Shown here in pieces: positions 48,841-59,995 of a DNA stretch of 64,000 nt. The position numbers and the translations under genes were made by a program. The notes under the pieces were generated by a model. The model made no database searches, had not been told where the DNA came from, and was given only the letters and a program-made list of their open reading frames with translations. Position 1 is the stretch's first letter. Every line of letters begins with the position of its first letter. Source of the DNA: Oncomelania hupensis. Its lineage: Eukaryota; Mollusca; Gastropoda; Littorinimorpha; Pomatiopsidae. The stretch spans positions 23,353,631 through 23,417,630 of the forward strand of contig CM072511.1 in assembly GCA_036898135.1 (NCBI GenBank). The letters run 5' to 3'.

Positions 48841-49130
48841 AAGAGAGGGTGATGGCGACGACGGTTGGTTCCTAGGGATTTTAAGATTTGGACAATTAAA
48901 CGGAGAAACTAAGCTGTATGAATAGAGATATAAGGGGAACAAGAGGGCTGAGGGGGTATGTACATGTAGGTGATGTATGGTGCTTGGTCTTTGCGAGTAG
49001 GGGTAAGTGGGAGAATGGAGGAGATGTAGGGATAGGGGATGGGTTAGAGTTTGGGATTTAGTGTTATTGTTGTGTGTGGGTGTAGGGTGTGGAGTGGGGG
49101 GGTGGGGGTGGGGGTGTAGCCGGGTGAGCG
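48841..49130. other. No gene recognised; G-rich
   Basis: GGGGTG-rich stretch at 49075-49120 with potential for G-quadruplex. Confidence 0.5.
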
Positions 49131-49142
49131 AATCACGGAAAC

Positions 49143-49692
49143 TAAATAGTATCCCCACTTTTTGGAAATTTAGTGCTTTAAATTCCCACTGTCGCTGTCT
49201 TCCTCATTTGCTCTTTCCCATTCCCGATCTGTCCTACCACTCTGCTATACTATCTTCTTCTTCGCTAGATCAATGACCTACCTTTTTTCTTGAAAACTCT
49301 TCCTGGACAAGACTCCTTGTTTGTGTATGAGGTCTGTTGGATCAGCTTGGGAGTGTTGGACGCTTTCTGCCGGGTGGTCACTAGGGCTTCCTATGAATGT
49401 ACTACTTAGCACTATAGGCATTTTATATGTATGTTTTTTGTTGATGATTTATAATGATGTTTGTATTCTATTTTGTTTTTGTAATCGGGGAGTTCGCGTA
49501 GTTGAGGTCAACCCTCAGCCGTCCCTCGCGTGGGATGTCTTTATTGTAAAGTGACTGGCCGGTGGAGGGCATTCAATTTTCCCACTGGGGTTGTTTCAAC
49601 AGATCTTTTATGCGGATCGGGGGTTGTCCGGTCCTGATTTGGCTCGGAAGAGTCCGCTGGACCTAAAGCAATAATAAATCAATCAATCAATC
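49143..49692 (+). mobile_element. R570 retroposon, 5'-truncated, (AATC)n tail, clear TSD
   Basis: AATCACGGAAAC at 49131-49142 and 49693-49704 are exact direct repeats. The copy starts at TAAATAGTATCC, lacking about 30 bp of head. 3' end GCTGGACCTAAAGCAATAA plus (AATC)n. Confidence 0.93.
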
Positions 49693-49879
49693 AATCACGG
49701 AAACAGCAGAAACACACTGAGTTAGACTATTCTTCATTTCCTTTCTCGCAACATTTTCTACAAAAGAAAGTTCGGTAGTATTGGAATTGCCCTTTAAGTC
49801 ACCGATAAGAAACGAATACCATTCGTGACCCGATGACGTGATCCAGACAAAAGAAAGGCAAGTAAAATTATAACTTCTA

Positions 49880-50130
49880 CGTATAATACACTCTAAAGAA
49901 CACATATATTTCTCCACCGGGGAGCAATAATAACAGCCTGATCCCATTTAGGTACCAAAACAAAAATACCGTTCATGTTCAGATGACACCAGGCAAACGA
50001 AAACGCAAGTAAAATTGCAACTAAATATAACTTCCAATTATATACGTACTAAAGACGTAATACGTACTTCCACCACGGGGAAATGATCATAATACTACTC
50101 TTTAGGTACCAAAGTTTTAACACAGAAAAT
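49880..50130 (-). repeat. ~240-bp dispersed repeat (GGTACC type), copy 1
   Basis: Two related ~120-bp halves, each with CACCGGGGAG or CACCACGGGGAAA, a TAATA-rich run and TTAGGTACCAAA. Repeated in the same orientation at 54055-54312 with about 90 percent or better identity by eye. Confidence 0.8.
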
Positions 50131-50204
50131 GCCATTCCTGACCGACCGCATGGTATCAGACAAAAGAAACCTTACACGCGCAACGGAAAACACGAATATA
50201 ATGT

Positions 50205-50272
50205 CCAATCACACACACACACACACACACGCACACACACACCATCACACACACACACACACACACACACTA
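50205..50272 (+). repeat. (CA)n microsatellite
   Basis: CA dinucleotides with two small interruptions. Confidence 0.95.
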
Positions 50273-50431
50273 AAGAAGAATTGGGTACTTAAGCGCTGTG
50301 AAGCAATAGGTCTACTAATATAATGCTAGAGGCATGGAACTGAATCGTTAAAATCGATTGTGATGGTTCCAGAAGAATCTTGTAACTGTATTATAACCCT
50401 TTTGTTCGGAGAGAATGTTTGTTGTTGTTCG

Positions 50432-50713
50432 TCTTCTTCTTCTTCTTCTTCTTCCTCCTCCCCTCTCTCCTTCCTTCTACTTCTTCTTTTTCTCTGCTCC
50501 TCTTCCTCTTTCATCATCATCATCACCATCATCATCATCATGATGATCAACATCATCATTATCATCATCATCATTTTCTTCTTCTTCTCCTCCCTCCTCC
50601 TCCCTCTTCTTCTTCTTCTTCTTCTTCTTCTTCTTCTTCTCTCCCTTTTTTCTTCTTCTTCTCCGATCCTCCTTTCTTCTTCTTCTTCTTCTTCTTCTTC
50701 TTCTTCTTCTTCT
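50432..50713 (+). repeat. Pyrimidine-rich triplet tract (TTC/TCC/ATC)
   Basis: Blocks of TTC, TCC, ATC then TTC again; mirror-like polypyrimidine DNA that could form a triplex. Ser/Phe/Leu frames are artefacts. Confidence 0.92.
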
Positions 50714-50887
50714 GCTTTGCAGTTTAGTAACCCAATACCTGTCTTTTAGTCATTTTTCTGTAATAAGTCGCCTTCTAATTCTCCTCCTTCTCGTCTTCTC
50801 TTCCTTCTTCTTCATAAATCACTCCGTTGTCTGCTGTATTGGCCGCCGTACAGCCTTTGTATTGTTCATGACCTGTCTTCATAGAAA

Positions 50888-51322
50888 GGTTCGGGGAAGT
50901 TTAACAACTTTTTGTTCGAGGTTCTCAGGTCCCGAACCTAGTTTCCAGAACTCTTTTTTGTCCAAAAGGTTCAGCAACCTAGTTTCCAGAACTCTTTTTT
51001 GTCCAAAAGGTTCAGCAACCTAGTTTCCAGAACTCTTTTTTGTCCAAAAGGTTCAGCAACCTAGTTTCCAGAACTCTTTTTTGTCCAAAAGCTTCAGCAA
51101 CCTAGTTTCCAGAACTCTTTTTTGTCCAAAAGGTTTAGCAACCTAGTTTCCAGAACTCTTTTTTGTCCAAAAGGTTCAGCAACCTAGTTTCTAGAACTCT
51201 TTTTTTGTCCAAAAGGTTCAGCAACCTAGTTTCCAGAACTCTTTTTTGTCCCAAAGGTTCAGCAACCTAGTTTCGGGAGCTGAGAACCTCGAAAATAAAA
51301 GGGTTTTGAACCTTCACGAACC
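50888..51322. mobile_element. Fold-back element with internal 41-bp tandem repeats
   Basis: The left end (GGTTCGGGGAAG, then TTCGAGGTTCTCAGGTCCCG) is imperfectly inverted at the right end (CGGGAGCTGAGAACCTCGAA, then CTTCACGAACC), about 50 bp each. Between them lie about eight 41-bp units (GTTCAGCAACCTAGTTTCC plus AGAACTCTTTTTTGTCCAAAAG). Units differ by single bases. No coding potential and no clear target-site duplication. Confidence 0.75.
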
Positions 51323-52013
51323 GTCTAATAAGGGTAACTTTATATTATACCTTATTTATGGAACAGACAAAGGACTGTCAAATGTACTCATTATAACATT
51401 ACAAGTAACAGGAACATAATATTTAAGTATTACAAATTGAAAATTTTTACGTTTTTTTCTGGAAATACGAACAGCCCTTATTTAAGATTTCATGATCGGA
51501 CAGACAATTGAACGTTCCAAAGGAACGTCTGACATGATATAAAAGAAATAATAATATGTTATACTTGTAAGGGTGTATTTGTTTCAGTTTTTTTGTGTGG
51601 TTGTCTTTTGAATTTGTTTTTGTTCTTTCTTCCTTTGGAAGTTTCGTTTCGTGGGTTGTGGATGTGTGTGTGTGTGGGTGTGTGTATGTGTGTGTGTGTG
51701 ACTGTTTACCAAACATCGAGGCGATTGCCATGTGCAATGTATGTTGTCGTTTGGCTGAATAAATTCTGCATGTCCTTGTCAACAATGAGAAGACAAAAAC
51801 CAAAGTAGGCTAAAGAGGCTAATAGCCTTGCAAAATAGTTGTCGTGTTTCAACTCTTCTTAATGTGTGTGAAGTGATACATGAACTAAAAATTGGAGTTT
51901 GTCTAAAACTTTCCTATCCTATAGCACTGTTGCAAAACTAGTGCAGATAGAGTTATCCGGCCCTGCCTTCACCTATGCCACGTACACCGGCTAGTTCCGG
52001 TTGAATATTAAGC

Positions 52014-52193
52014 ATGGCAGCACGTAGACGGAAGACTTGTGGCGGAGAAAAACAGTATTGCGTTTGCTGCCCTAATTTCGCAGGAAAAGTAATTGAAGGG
52101 CGCATTGTCAAGTTACACACATTACCAGCTAACAAAACACTGAAACGATTGTGGGAACAACGTTTGCGACTGATTCGGAAAGATTACAACAAT
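52014..52193 (+). CDS. Possible THAP-like zinc-finger exon, single exon visible
   Basis: ATG 52014 opens MAARRRKTCGGEKQYCVCCP, continues with KLHTLPANKTLKRLWEQRLR and ends at a possible GTAAAATAA donor (52194), or reads on to a stop at 52200. C-x2-C followed by LH.LP and R..W is the pattern of the first half of a THAP DNA-binding domain, found in host factors and in P-element/THAP9-type transposases. The C-x2-H half would lie in a following exon that I do not see. The setting between inverted repeats leaves open a transposon-derived or captured exon. Confidence 0.35.
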
Positions 52194-52199
52194 GTAAAA

Positions 52200-52507
52200 T
52201 AAGATTCAAGATTCTTTATTGTCCAAACACAAGGCATGGATATTTGTTTAGCAGTGCAATAAGGAAGGAGATAACAACATCAAAATTATTACAAACATGG
52301 ACATTCAATATTGATACATTTGATATACTATCAAAAACAACTTCCATACCAAAATACAAATCTATAAACACTAACACACATGCATAAACAGATAACCAGC
52401 CACATACCCATGCGTACACATTTAACACACAGATAATTATTCCACAGTATATGTATACACAACTACAACACTCACCCATTCTTCCATGCCTTAGATCCAT
52501 CCTAGAT
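52200..52507 (+). other. Repeat-like sequence after the THAP-like exon
   Basis: Starts AAGATTCAAGATTCTTTATT, a phrase common at retroposon 3' regions, but no family is identified. Confidence 0.35.
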
Positions 52508-52655
52508 CATAATAATAATAATAATAATAATAATAATCATTATAATAATAAGAGTAATAATACAAAATAATCATCATAATATTAATAATAATCGTAATCA
52601 TTAGAGTAATTTATAATTATAAAAATAATAATAATAACAATGCAACTACAACAAC

Positions 52656-52700
<45 letters not shown>

Positions 52701-52800
52701 AGCAGCACCAACAGACAACTAATAATTAATATATGGTAATAATGATAATAATAATAACAATACTACTACAACTAATAATAATAACAACTGAAAGACTGAA
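52508..52800 (+). repeat. Imperfect (AAT)n
   Basis: AAT triplets with AAC, CAT and ATT interruptions. Confidence 0.9.
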
Positions 52801-53172
52801 AATAATAAGACATAATTGCAGTTGCTTCACTGAATTAAAAACAAAAATTATTCTACTGTATAATAATGTTATCTTCTAGATAAACTGCAAAATTAACATT
52901 TCTCAATTAAAAAATTAAAGCAAAGAAAAAGAAAGAGACTTCGAATTTCTCGTGAATGTAGGTCACTGACAAACGAATTAGGCCTACTGAACAAACAAAT
53001 CAGCAATCAATGTTTAGGCAAGCAGCCACCCTGAGTAAAATTTGAACGATTGTACAAGAGAAATATAATTTATATAACCCTGCATCTTTCTTGCTTCAAC
53101 CGGAACTAGCCGAAACCCAAGGGCCGCAACCGATCCGCCACTTTCGCTTTCATTATGAAACAGTGCTATACT

Positions 53173-53370
53173 ATCCTATTCTACCCTATCCTATCCCGTA
53201 ACTCGAAGGTTGTTGGGGCACCACAGATGATCGTTTAACCAGCGTACTCCATCTTTCTCTGTACTCAGTCGCAAGCCAGTCCACTCTCGAATGTTGTCCT
53301 CCCAGCCCTTTTTCTGCCTCTCTCTCCTTCTGCCTCCTTGCACCGTGCCTCCTTGCAACCCTTTCAACCC
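53173..53370 (-). pseudogene. RTE-like LINE 3' fragment
   Basis: Minus strand VQGGRRRERQKKGWEDNIREWTGL then the GGATAGGATAGGGTAG tail at 53165-53195. Strongly 5'-truncated (about 200 bp), with an internal deletion relative to the 42.5-kb copy. Confidence 0.8.
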
Positions 53371-54054
53371 TGAAACGTTATAATAAGAGATATTTTCTTG
53401 ACGTTGTAGACCAAACACACACGAAAAAAACTAGAACATTAACAGGATGATGGGATGGACAAAAATGACACGCCTTTCTCTCGCTCTCTCTACCTCTAGC
53501 TAAAACAAACACACACGCATACACGTACACACACTCACATACATGCACACACACTAACCCACACATCCCCTCCCAACCATCCACAAAAGGGCCAACTTGA
53601 GAGTCTTTTTTTTAAATAACGAGAAAAAAATGTTGACTTTGTATTCTGAGAAGTCCTGAGAAGTTTGGTATCCTCCTTACATCACACGCAAATCACCGAC
53701 TCCCCTGAATGCAGAAGCCCTCATTTTAACCAAAATCGAAGTCCTCGAACTATAGAGCCAGAAGTTTACTTTTGGACTTTTGGGGAAGAAGAATAAGAAA
53801 AAAATGCAAGAAGAAGAAGAAGAAGAAGAGCAAGAAGACTGATTTGTTATGTGTATACTCCTCAAAACCAAACCACCACTAAATCCTTCTGTTTCAAAAA
53901 TAACAAATTTAAACGAAAGGAACAGTTGTCCGGTTATTGTTGTTGTTGTATCCATTTTTATTCATCAGATTAACGTAAGTTGTACTGATAAAGATAAAGT
54001 GTAATACAAATACAGTACACTCTAATATATTACACTCATACTCAAGTATAATAC
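53371..54054. other. No gene recognised
   Basis: Short CA-rich (53505-53570) and GAA-rich (53808-53835) tracts. Confidence 0.45.
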
Positions 54055-54312
54055 ATTTTAAAGAACACATTATATATTTTCCCACCGGGGAGCAATAATA
54101 ACAGCCTGATCCCATTTAGGTACCAAAGTTTTAACCAAAACAAAAATACCGTTCGTGTTCAGATGACACCATGCAAACGAAAACGCAAGTAACATTGCAA
54201 CTAAATATAACTTCCGATTATATACGTACTAAAGACGTAATACGTACTTCCACCACGGGGAAACGATCATAATACTACCCTTTCGGTACCAAAGTTTTAA
54301 CACAGAAAATAA
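54055..54312 (-). repeat. ~240-bp dispersed repeat (GGTACC type), copy 2
   Basis: Same organisation as 49880-50130, with AGTTTTAACC retained after the first TTAGGTACCAA where copy 1 has lost it. Confidence 0.8.
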
Positions 54313-54724
54313 AGTGTGGTTAAGTATATAGTTTAAAACCCAAAGTTTACTTTTGTGCTTTGCAACAACAAACAATCCTAGGAAGTTTCGAGAAGTTTTG
54401 GTCTCTGAAAATCCATGTGTATTTTGATTTTCGCAAAGTAGACACATTCAGGATAGAGTTCAATTTTCAAGTTAAAGTTTAATAGAACTCGCGGGCAGCT
54501 CTCCGCAAAGAAGACTGATTAAAAAAAACAAGATTTTATTGCTAAGTTGCATCCCATTAGAAAGAGCTCTGCGTTTGTGGTATTAAGTCTTAGAGAACAA
54601 TTAGGAGATCATGAGAAAATTATAGTGAAACTAGTGGTTTTTGTAAGCCAGGGTACACAGGTTGCTGTTTAAAATGTAGACAGAGAGACAACTGTTGTCT
54701 GCGAGTTTCATTTGGACGATGATA
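54313..54724. other. No gene recognised
   Basis: No supported feature. Confidence 0.45.
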
Positions 54725-55060
54725 CCTCCCCATATCCCCCTTGATACCTCACCATACCCCCCCCCCCTCCGATATCTCCCCGTCCCCCCCCCATGATGCC
54801 TCATCATACCCCCTTGATACCTCCCCGAACCCACTTGATACCTCTCCATAACCCCTTGATACCTTTCGTACCCCCCTTGTAACCTACCTGTACCCTCCTT
54901 GATACTTCCCCGTTGATCGTTTCGCAGGTATGGATGAAAGGAATCGACCATCACCATACCCCCTTATATATACCCGTATCCCCGTTATGCCTACCCATGC
55001 CCCTTTAAACCTACCCGTAGCCCCCTTTTACCTACACGTACCACCCCATCCCGATCCTTG
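54725..55060 (+). repeat. C-rich degenerate minisatellite
   Basis: Units of roughly 20-24 bp of the form CCCCCTTGATACCTCCCCATA, increasingly diverged to 55040. The Gly/Arg/Tyr-rich minus frame is its translation. Confidence 0.8.
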
Positions 55061-55512
<452 letters not shown>

Positions 55513-55585
55513 GTAAAAAGCCTAAATTAAAAAGAAAAATATCCATATTGTAGTGGGGGAAAAAAAACCATTAAAAAAAAAAATA

Positions 55586-55660
55586 TGGCCCGCGTCGGAA
55601 TCGAACTTGGGTCGCCCTAAACGTTAGGCGAAAGTGATACCAACTAAGCTATCAATGCTT
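55586..55660 (-). tRNA. tRNA-like sequence (pseudogene)
   Basis: Minus strand with A box TAGCTTAGTTGG (55641-55652) and B box GTTCGATTCC (55597-55606) at normal spacing, and a possible anticodon stem TCGCC/GGCGA. The acceptor and T stems do not pair properly and no anticodon can be assigned safely. Confidence 0.45.
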
Positions 55661-56816
55661 CGTACAGAAACAATCAATTTTTTGGTCTATATGGGAAAAC
55701 ATGCTGAAACCTCAATTTGATTTTTAATGGAAGCGCGCGGAATGAGGCTATTGCAGTTTGTGGACATTTTGTTTATTTATTTATCTCAGAAACGGTTAAA
55801 CATTCGGTAAGGAAATGTCGGCTATAACGATTTCGCTGGTTTTGAGCACACAGCAGGCCGATTCCCAGCGGCCAGCACCTGGCCAGATCAGCGTCCATAC
55901 CGGACAAACTTTATAGTAGTGGCGAAGAAGGACTTCCGGCTAAGCAATTTATATATAGAGATACTTGTCTATAGCCACTGCTCGGTGTCTGTACCGTTGT
56001 TTTTAAAAATACCAAGATTTTGCTTTTAATTGGTGACTTTATGTGCCGTAGAGAATTAGGTTCATGTAACTCACCAAACAGTTCTGTAGTACTTACTGTA
56101 AGAGAACAAGAGAGCACAGTAAAGTAAAAAATATTTGTGTGTATTGCGCAGAGAGCACCGCAAGACCACACACACAAAACACCAAACGTACGATCACGCG
56201 TTGCCTTTTACCGCATCCTGGCGAGGTGACTGTTGCGGCGGAAAGAAAGGCTCTATAGATACGTAATACAACTGAACTGTTAGCGCGATAGCTAGACCTT
56301 GACATGGTCAGTGGTCGAGTCAGCCCCGATGCTTGAATCTCTGTAACTCGAATTGGTTATCCACGCAGCCCGTTCACTCAGCAACATGGCAGGAGGCGTC
56401 GTTATAAAATTGCCCACATGTGTTCAGCGAAAGATGCAAACAGCATTCAACAACTGCAATCAAAATCTCTTGCGGCCCCTTCCCACCTCCTCACCCCTCA
56501 AAAAAAATTTAAAAAAAGAAATTTAACAAAATAAAAAAATAAAAACCCTTCAGAAAATCAGGCAGCAACCATGTCGAAATATACAAAAAAATTCCAGAAT
56601 GACGCAATCAACAACCAATCAACATAAAACACGTCCCCGCAATTGCGCGCCGTCTTACCTCATAGAATAGCAACAATATCGACCGACTGAAACAGACAGA
56701 CATTCTGTAGGGACTCTACAGCAACAGCATAGGTCAAAGGTAAATAAAAGCTATCGTTGCACCCCTTGTGCTTTAAACACATTATTCGTAATTATCGTGC
56801 ACGTCTCTACACACAA

Positions 56817-56817
<1 letters not shown>
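55661..56817. other. No gene recognised
   Basis: Ordinary sequence; open frames on the minus strand near 55911-56305 match no family. Confidence 0.4.

Positions 56818-56896
<79 letters not shown>
56818..56896 (+). repeat. (AAT)n microsatellite
   Basis: About 25 perfect AAT units; on the minus strand it is the tail of the SINE piece that follows. Confidence 0.95.
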
Positions 56897-57000
56897 GTCA
56901 AGAACCTAACAGCCGCTTTTTCTTCATTCGAACTCAAAGCGCGGCGATCTGAAAAGATCCCTGTTACAGAAATCGGAATAGAAATCAATTTTTTATTTTA
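56897..57000 (-). mobile_element. tRNA-SINE 3' fragment
   Basis: Minus strand GATTTCTATTCCGATTTCTG, CAGATCGCCGCGCTTTGAG and AAGAAAAAGCGGC match the 3' third of the SINE at 33445-33742. Confidence 0.75.
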
Positions 57001-57465
57001 AAAATTTAAGATTGCATCCAATACCACGTTTCAAGTTCCGGAACAAAATGACGCCTAGCAATAATGAATCCCCCCCCCACACACACACACACACCCACCC
57101 CACACCCCTCAAAAAAAAAGCATCCTTGCTACTATTGAAAACATGTAACCAACAGACATTCTCCATAGCTTCGCAATCTTGAAACTATCTGAGAGTTGCG
57201 AACACCAGTGTCTTCGTCAGACTCGCAAAGATCTTCCCAAGGACAACGCGCTTCCGAACTGCACGTAAGGTCAATGTTTTTTCTGAACGCTATTAGTTTA
57301 GCAGACGAACAGACACGATTGCGCGAGGAACATCAAAAGCCACAGCTGGGGTCTTATGCACACAATCCCGACTTGCATTGTTCCACTGCTTGTCGCGTGG
57401 CATCAGCGTTACAGCACTCTGAAAGCCGCATGAATATTGCGGATGAGCTGCTTACAACATGCCTA
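57001..57465 (+). other. No gene recognised; weak open frame 57196-57468
   Basis: A 90-codon frame without family resemblance; GCAC|GTAAGG near 57261 could be a donor. Poly-C/AC at 57070-57100. Confidence 0.3.
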
Positions 57466-57509
57466 TGACGGCCTATTAGCGCCAAAACCGAGAGTTACCA
57501 TTATCAAGA

Positions 57510-57566
57510 GAGATACTACCCCTACGACCTTCGGGTTATGGGACAGGATAGGATAGGATAGGAAGA
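57510..57566 (+). mobile_element. RTE-like LINE, minimal 3' fragment
   Basis: CCCCTACGACCTTCGGGTTA followed by GGGACAGGATAGGATAGGAT. Only the last ~25 bp of the element plus tail. Confidence 0.75.
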
Positions 57567-57623
57567 GAGATAATTAAAATTAACACGTGTTCTGTATAAT
57601 TTACAGAGACGCCGGCAACCCAC

Positions 57624-58120
57624 CCTATCCTATCCTATCCTATCCTATCCCGTAACTCCGAAGTCGTAGGGCCACCACAGAGGATCGTCGAACCAGCGCA
57701 CTCCATCTTTCCCTGTACTCAGCAACCCTCATGGCCTCGCTCAGTGTCAAACCAGTCCATTCTCGAATGTTGTCCTCCCACCTCTATTTCAGTCTCCCTC
57801 TTCTTCTACCTCCTTGCACCGTGCCTTGCAGGATGATCTTTGCAAGGCTGATGATCTTGTAACATGGCCATACCATCGGAGTTTCCGTTTCTTCACCACT
57901 GTAAGCAGGTCATCGTGTTGTCCAATGGATTGTGTGATGGTCTGTCGGACTTCGTCGTTGGTGATGTGCTGGATATAGGAAATGCCTAGAAGTCTTCTGT
58001 AGCACCTCATCTCCATGCTTTGTATTCTTCGTTGTAGATCTGCAGTGAGGGTTTATGTTCCGCAAGCGTATAGGAAGATGGAGATGACAAGGGAGCGTAG
58101 CTGTCTTACAATCCACAGTG
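57624..58120 (-). pseudogene. RTE-like LINE 3' fragment
   Basis: Minus strand from about 58120: frameshifted LRNINPHCRSTTKNTKHGDE, then MEMRCYRRLLGISYIQHITN and KKRKLRWYGHVTRS. Tail of (CCTAT)n on the plus strand at 57624-57648. Confidence 0.85.
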
Positions 58121-58770
58121 TTAATTAACAATTATCTGTATTTGCCACGTCTTCCTAGCGCCAAAACCTTATAATTACAAATATGATGAGATAATTACAA
58201 ATATAGGAAAATTACAAATATGAAGTTATAATTATAATTATCTTTGAAAAATTACAAATACCTTTGAGTGATCAGGTTTAATTTTTAGTTTTGGCTCTAG
58301 CAATCCGTCTGGAAATGGGCAAAACCGAAAATTGTTAGTTTCACTTGATAATTACAATTTGTTAGTGTTAATTGTAAGTATGTCGTTGAAATGTGTAATT
58401 ATCACATGATATTTGTAATTATTAGGTTTTGGCGCTAGTAGGCTATCATAATGTGAATTACACAGAACACGTGTTAATTACTATTATCACTGATTCCTGT
58501 ATATCCACATTTTGGCGCTAGTAAGGCGCCTTAGTCAGAATTAAGCCTGAAAAATGTGTAATTATGAAGTAAAAATTGTAATTATTATGTAATAATTAAA
58601 ATTTTCGGTTTTTAACGCATTTCCAGGCGGATTGCTAGAGCCCAAACCGAAAATTAGACATGATCACGCGAAGATATTTATAAAGTTTCTATGATAATGT
58701 TAAGTATTCCATGATAATAGTAATTATCCCATAATATTTGTAATTATCAGGTTTTGGCGCTAGTAGGCCG

Positions 58771-59127
58771 CCGTACTCCCGATGTTCTGTCCTTTTGTTT
58801 GCTTTCATACAGAAGTTCTGAAAAGATGTTTTCTTAACTGCACGAAAAAGAGGGTTTCAATAATTGCGTTCACGAGAAAGAGGATTTAGAGGTGCGGGTG
58901 GGGACTGGAGGTGTGTGTGTGAGGGGGGGGAGGGGGACACAACGTTGATTCTGATGTTTAGAATGTATTTGCATGTTTTCCTGTCGTTTTGGTGTTCGAC
59001 TGTATAGGGTACGTGGTGACTGATGTCTGTGCGTACGTTGTTCATGACGCAAAGTAAGGGAAAGCTGTCGATTTTTTAAAACAGCGCATTTACCAGCTCA
59101 TCCATTTGTTCAAGGCAACGAAATAAT
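58771..59127. other. No gene recognised
   Basis: Short TG/G-rich tract at 58905-58935. Confidence 0.45.
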
Positions 59128-59202
59128 GGATTTCTTTTCCGCCCTCTAATAGCGATCTCCCTGCCTTTACACCACGTTTTGAGTGATAGATGTGTGTTTT
59201 TG

Positions 59203-59263
<61 letters not shown>

Positions 59264-59362
59264 TGGGTAAAACATGTCAGCGTGTATGTTGGTACAGATC
59301 GCCGCTCTTTGAGCCTTTTGTTGATTTGGGGAAAAACGCCTAGATAGCATCCAGGATTACTA
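59128..59362 (+). mobile_element. tRNA-SINE 3' half
   Basis: CCTCTAATAGCGATCTCCCT, CTGCCTTTACACCACG, an expanded (TG)n(GA)n insert (59203-59263), TGTATGTTGGTACAGATCGC and TAGCATCCAGGATTACTATT. It matches 16860-17039; the tRNA-like head is absent. Confidence 0.8.
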
Positions 59363-59561
59363 TTATTAAAATTAATATTCTTTCGTTAAATAATTTTGGG
59401 TAGGTCCGCTTTAGGAAATTGTATGGTTTGTTAATAAGGTTGGAATTATATTGTCTTTGTCCTTTGTATGTGTTTGTTTGCGGTGTATGGTGAGGATAGT
59501 TCTTTCCAGATTTAATCCCAATATTTGCATTTTTGGGGAACGTGGAGGATACAAACAGTTC

Positions 59562-59749
59562 AGAAGAAGAAGAAGAAGAAGAAGACGAAGAAGAAGAAGA
59601 AAAAGAAGAAGAAGAAGAAGAAGAAGAAGAAGAAGAAGAAGAAGAAGAAGAAGAAGGAGAAGAACATGCAATAACATTTCTAACATTTCTTCTGTATACA
59701 TAACACGTTATTGACATGATTGAAGGTTCTCTTAGAAAAAACACGTCAC

Positions 59750-59828
<79 letters not shown>

Positions 59829-59906
59829 TGCAATATCATTTCTAACTTTTCTTCTGTATACATAACACGTTATTGACATGGATAAAGGGTCTCATACAAA
59901 AAAACA
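59562..59906 (+). repeat. (AAG)n and (AAT)n separated by a duplicated ~80-bp segment
   Basis: (AAG)n at 59562-59660, then GCAATAACATTTCTAACATT to GTTATTGACATG (59666-59722), then (AAT)n (59750-59826), then the same ~80 bp again (59829-59906). Tandem duplication of about 163 bp. Confidence 0.88.
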
Positions 59907-59995
59907 ACATGTGTTCAGTAATTTATAGTATGATATAATGTGCTAACGATTCTGTCTACCTCTCCACCTTTCAGGTATTTTAAGTAAGGTATGTA

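Larger units (their letters stand above)
51918..53172. repeat. Inverted-repeat-bounded segment around the THAP-like exon
   Basis: CGGCTAGTTCCGGTTGAA (51988-52005) is exactly inverted at 53095-53112. TATAGCACTGTT (about 51919) is inverted at about 53160-53172. The ~70 bp between are only partly alike. It may be a mobile element with long imperfect ends or an inverted duplication of a promoter. Confidence 0.6.
57469..58770. mobile_element. Nested MITE cluster with TAGCGCCAAAACC ends
   Basis: CGGCCTATTAGCGCCAAAAC at 57469 is mirrored by GGTTTTGGCGCTAGTAGGCC at 58750-58770. An inner element 58156-58437 has ends TAGCGCCAAAACC/GGTTTTGGCGCTA with ATAATTACAAATAT just inside. A further end lies at about 58510. 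The segment CTCTAGCAATCCGTCTGG (58296) recurs inverted near 58640. AACACGTGTTCTGT (57582) recurs inverted near 58465. Two RTE fragments are inserted in the left part. AT-rich, no coding. Confidence 0.7.

Noticed and set aside
57196..57468. 90-codon frame as a host gene
   Set aside because: No recognisable domain, no paralogue or repeat support, and it runs into the MITE end.
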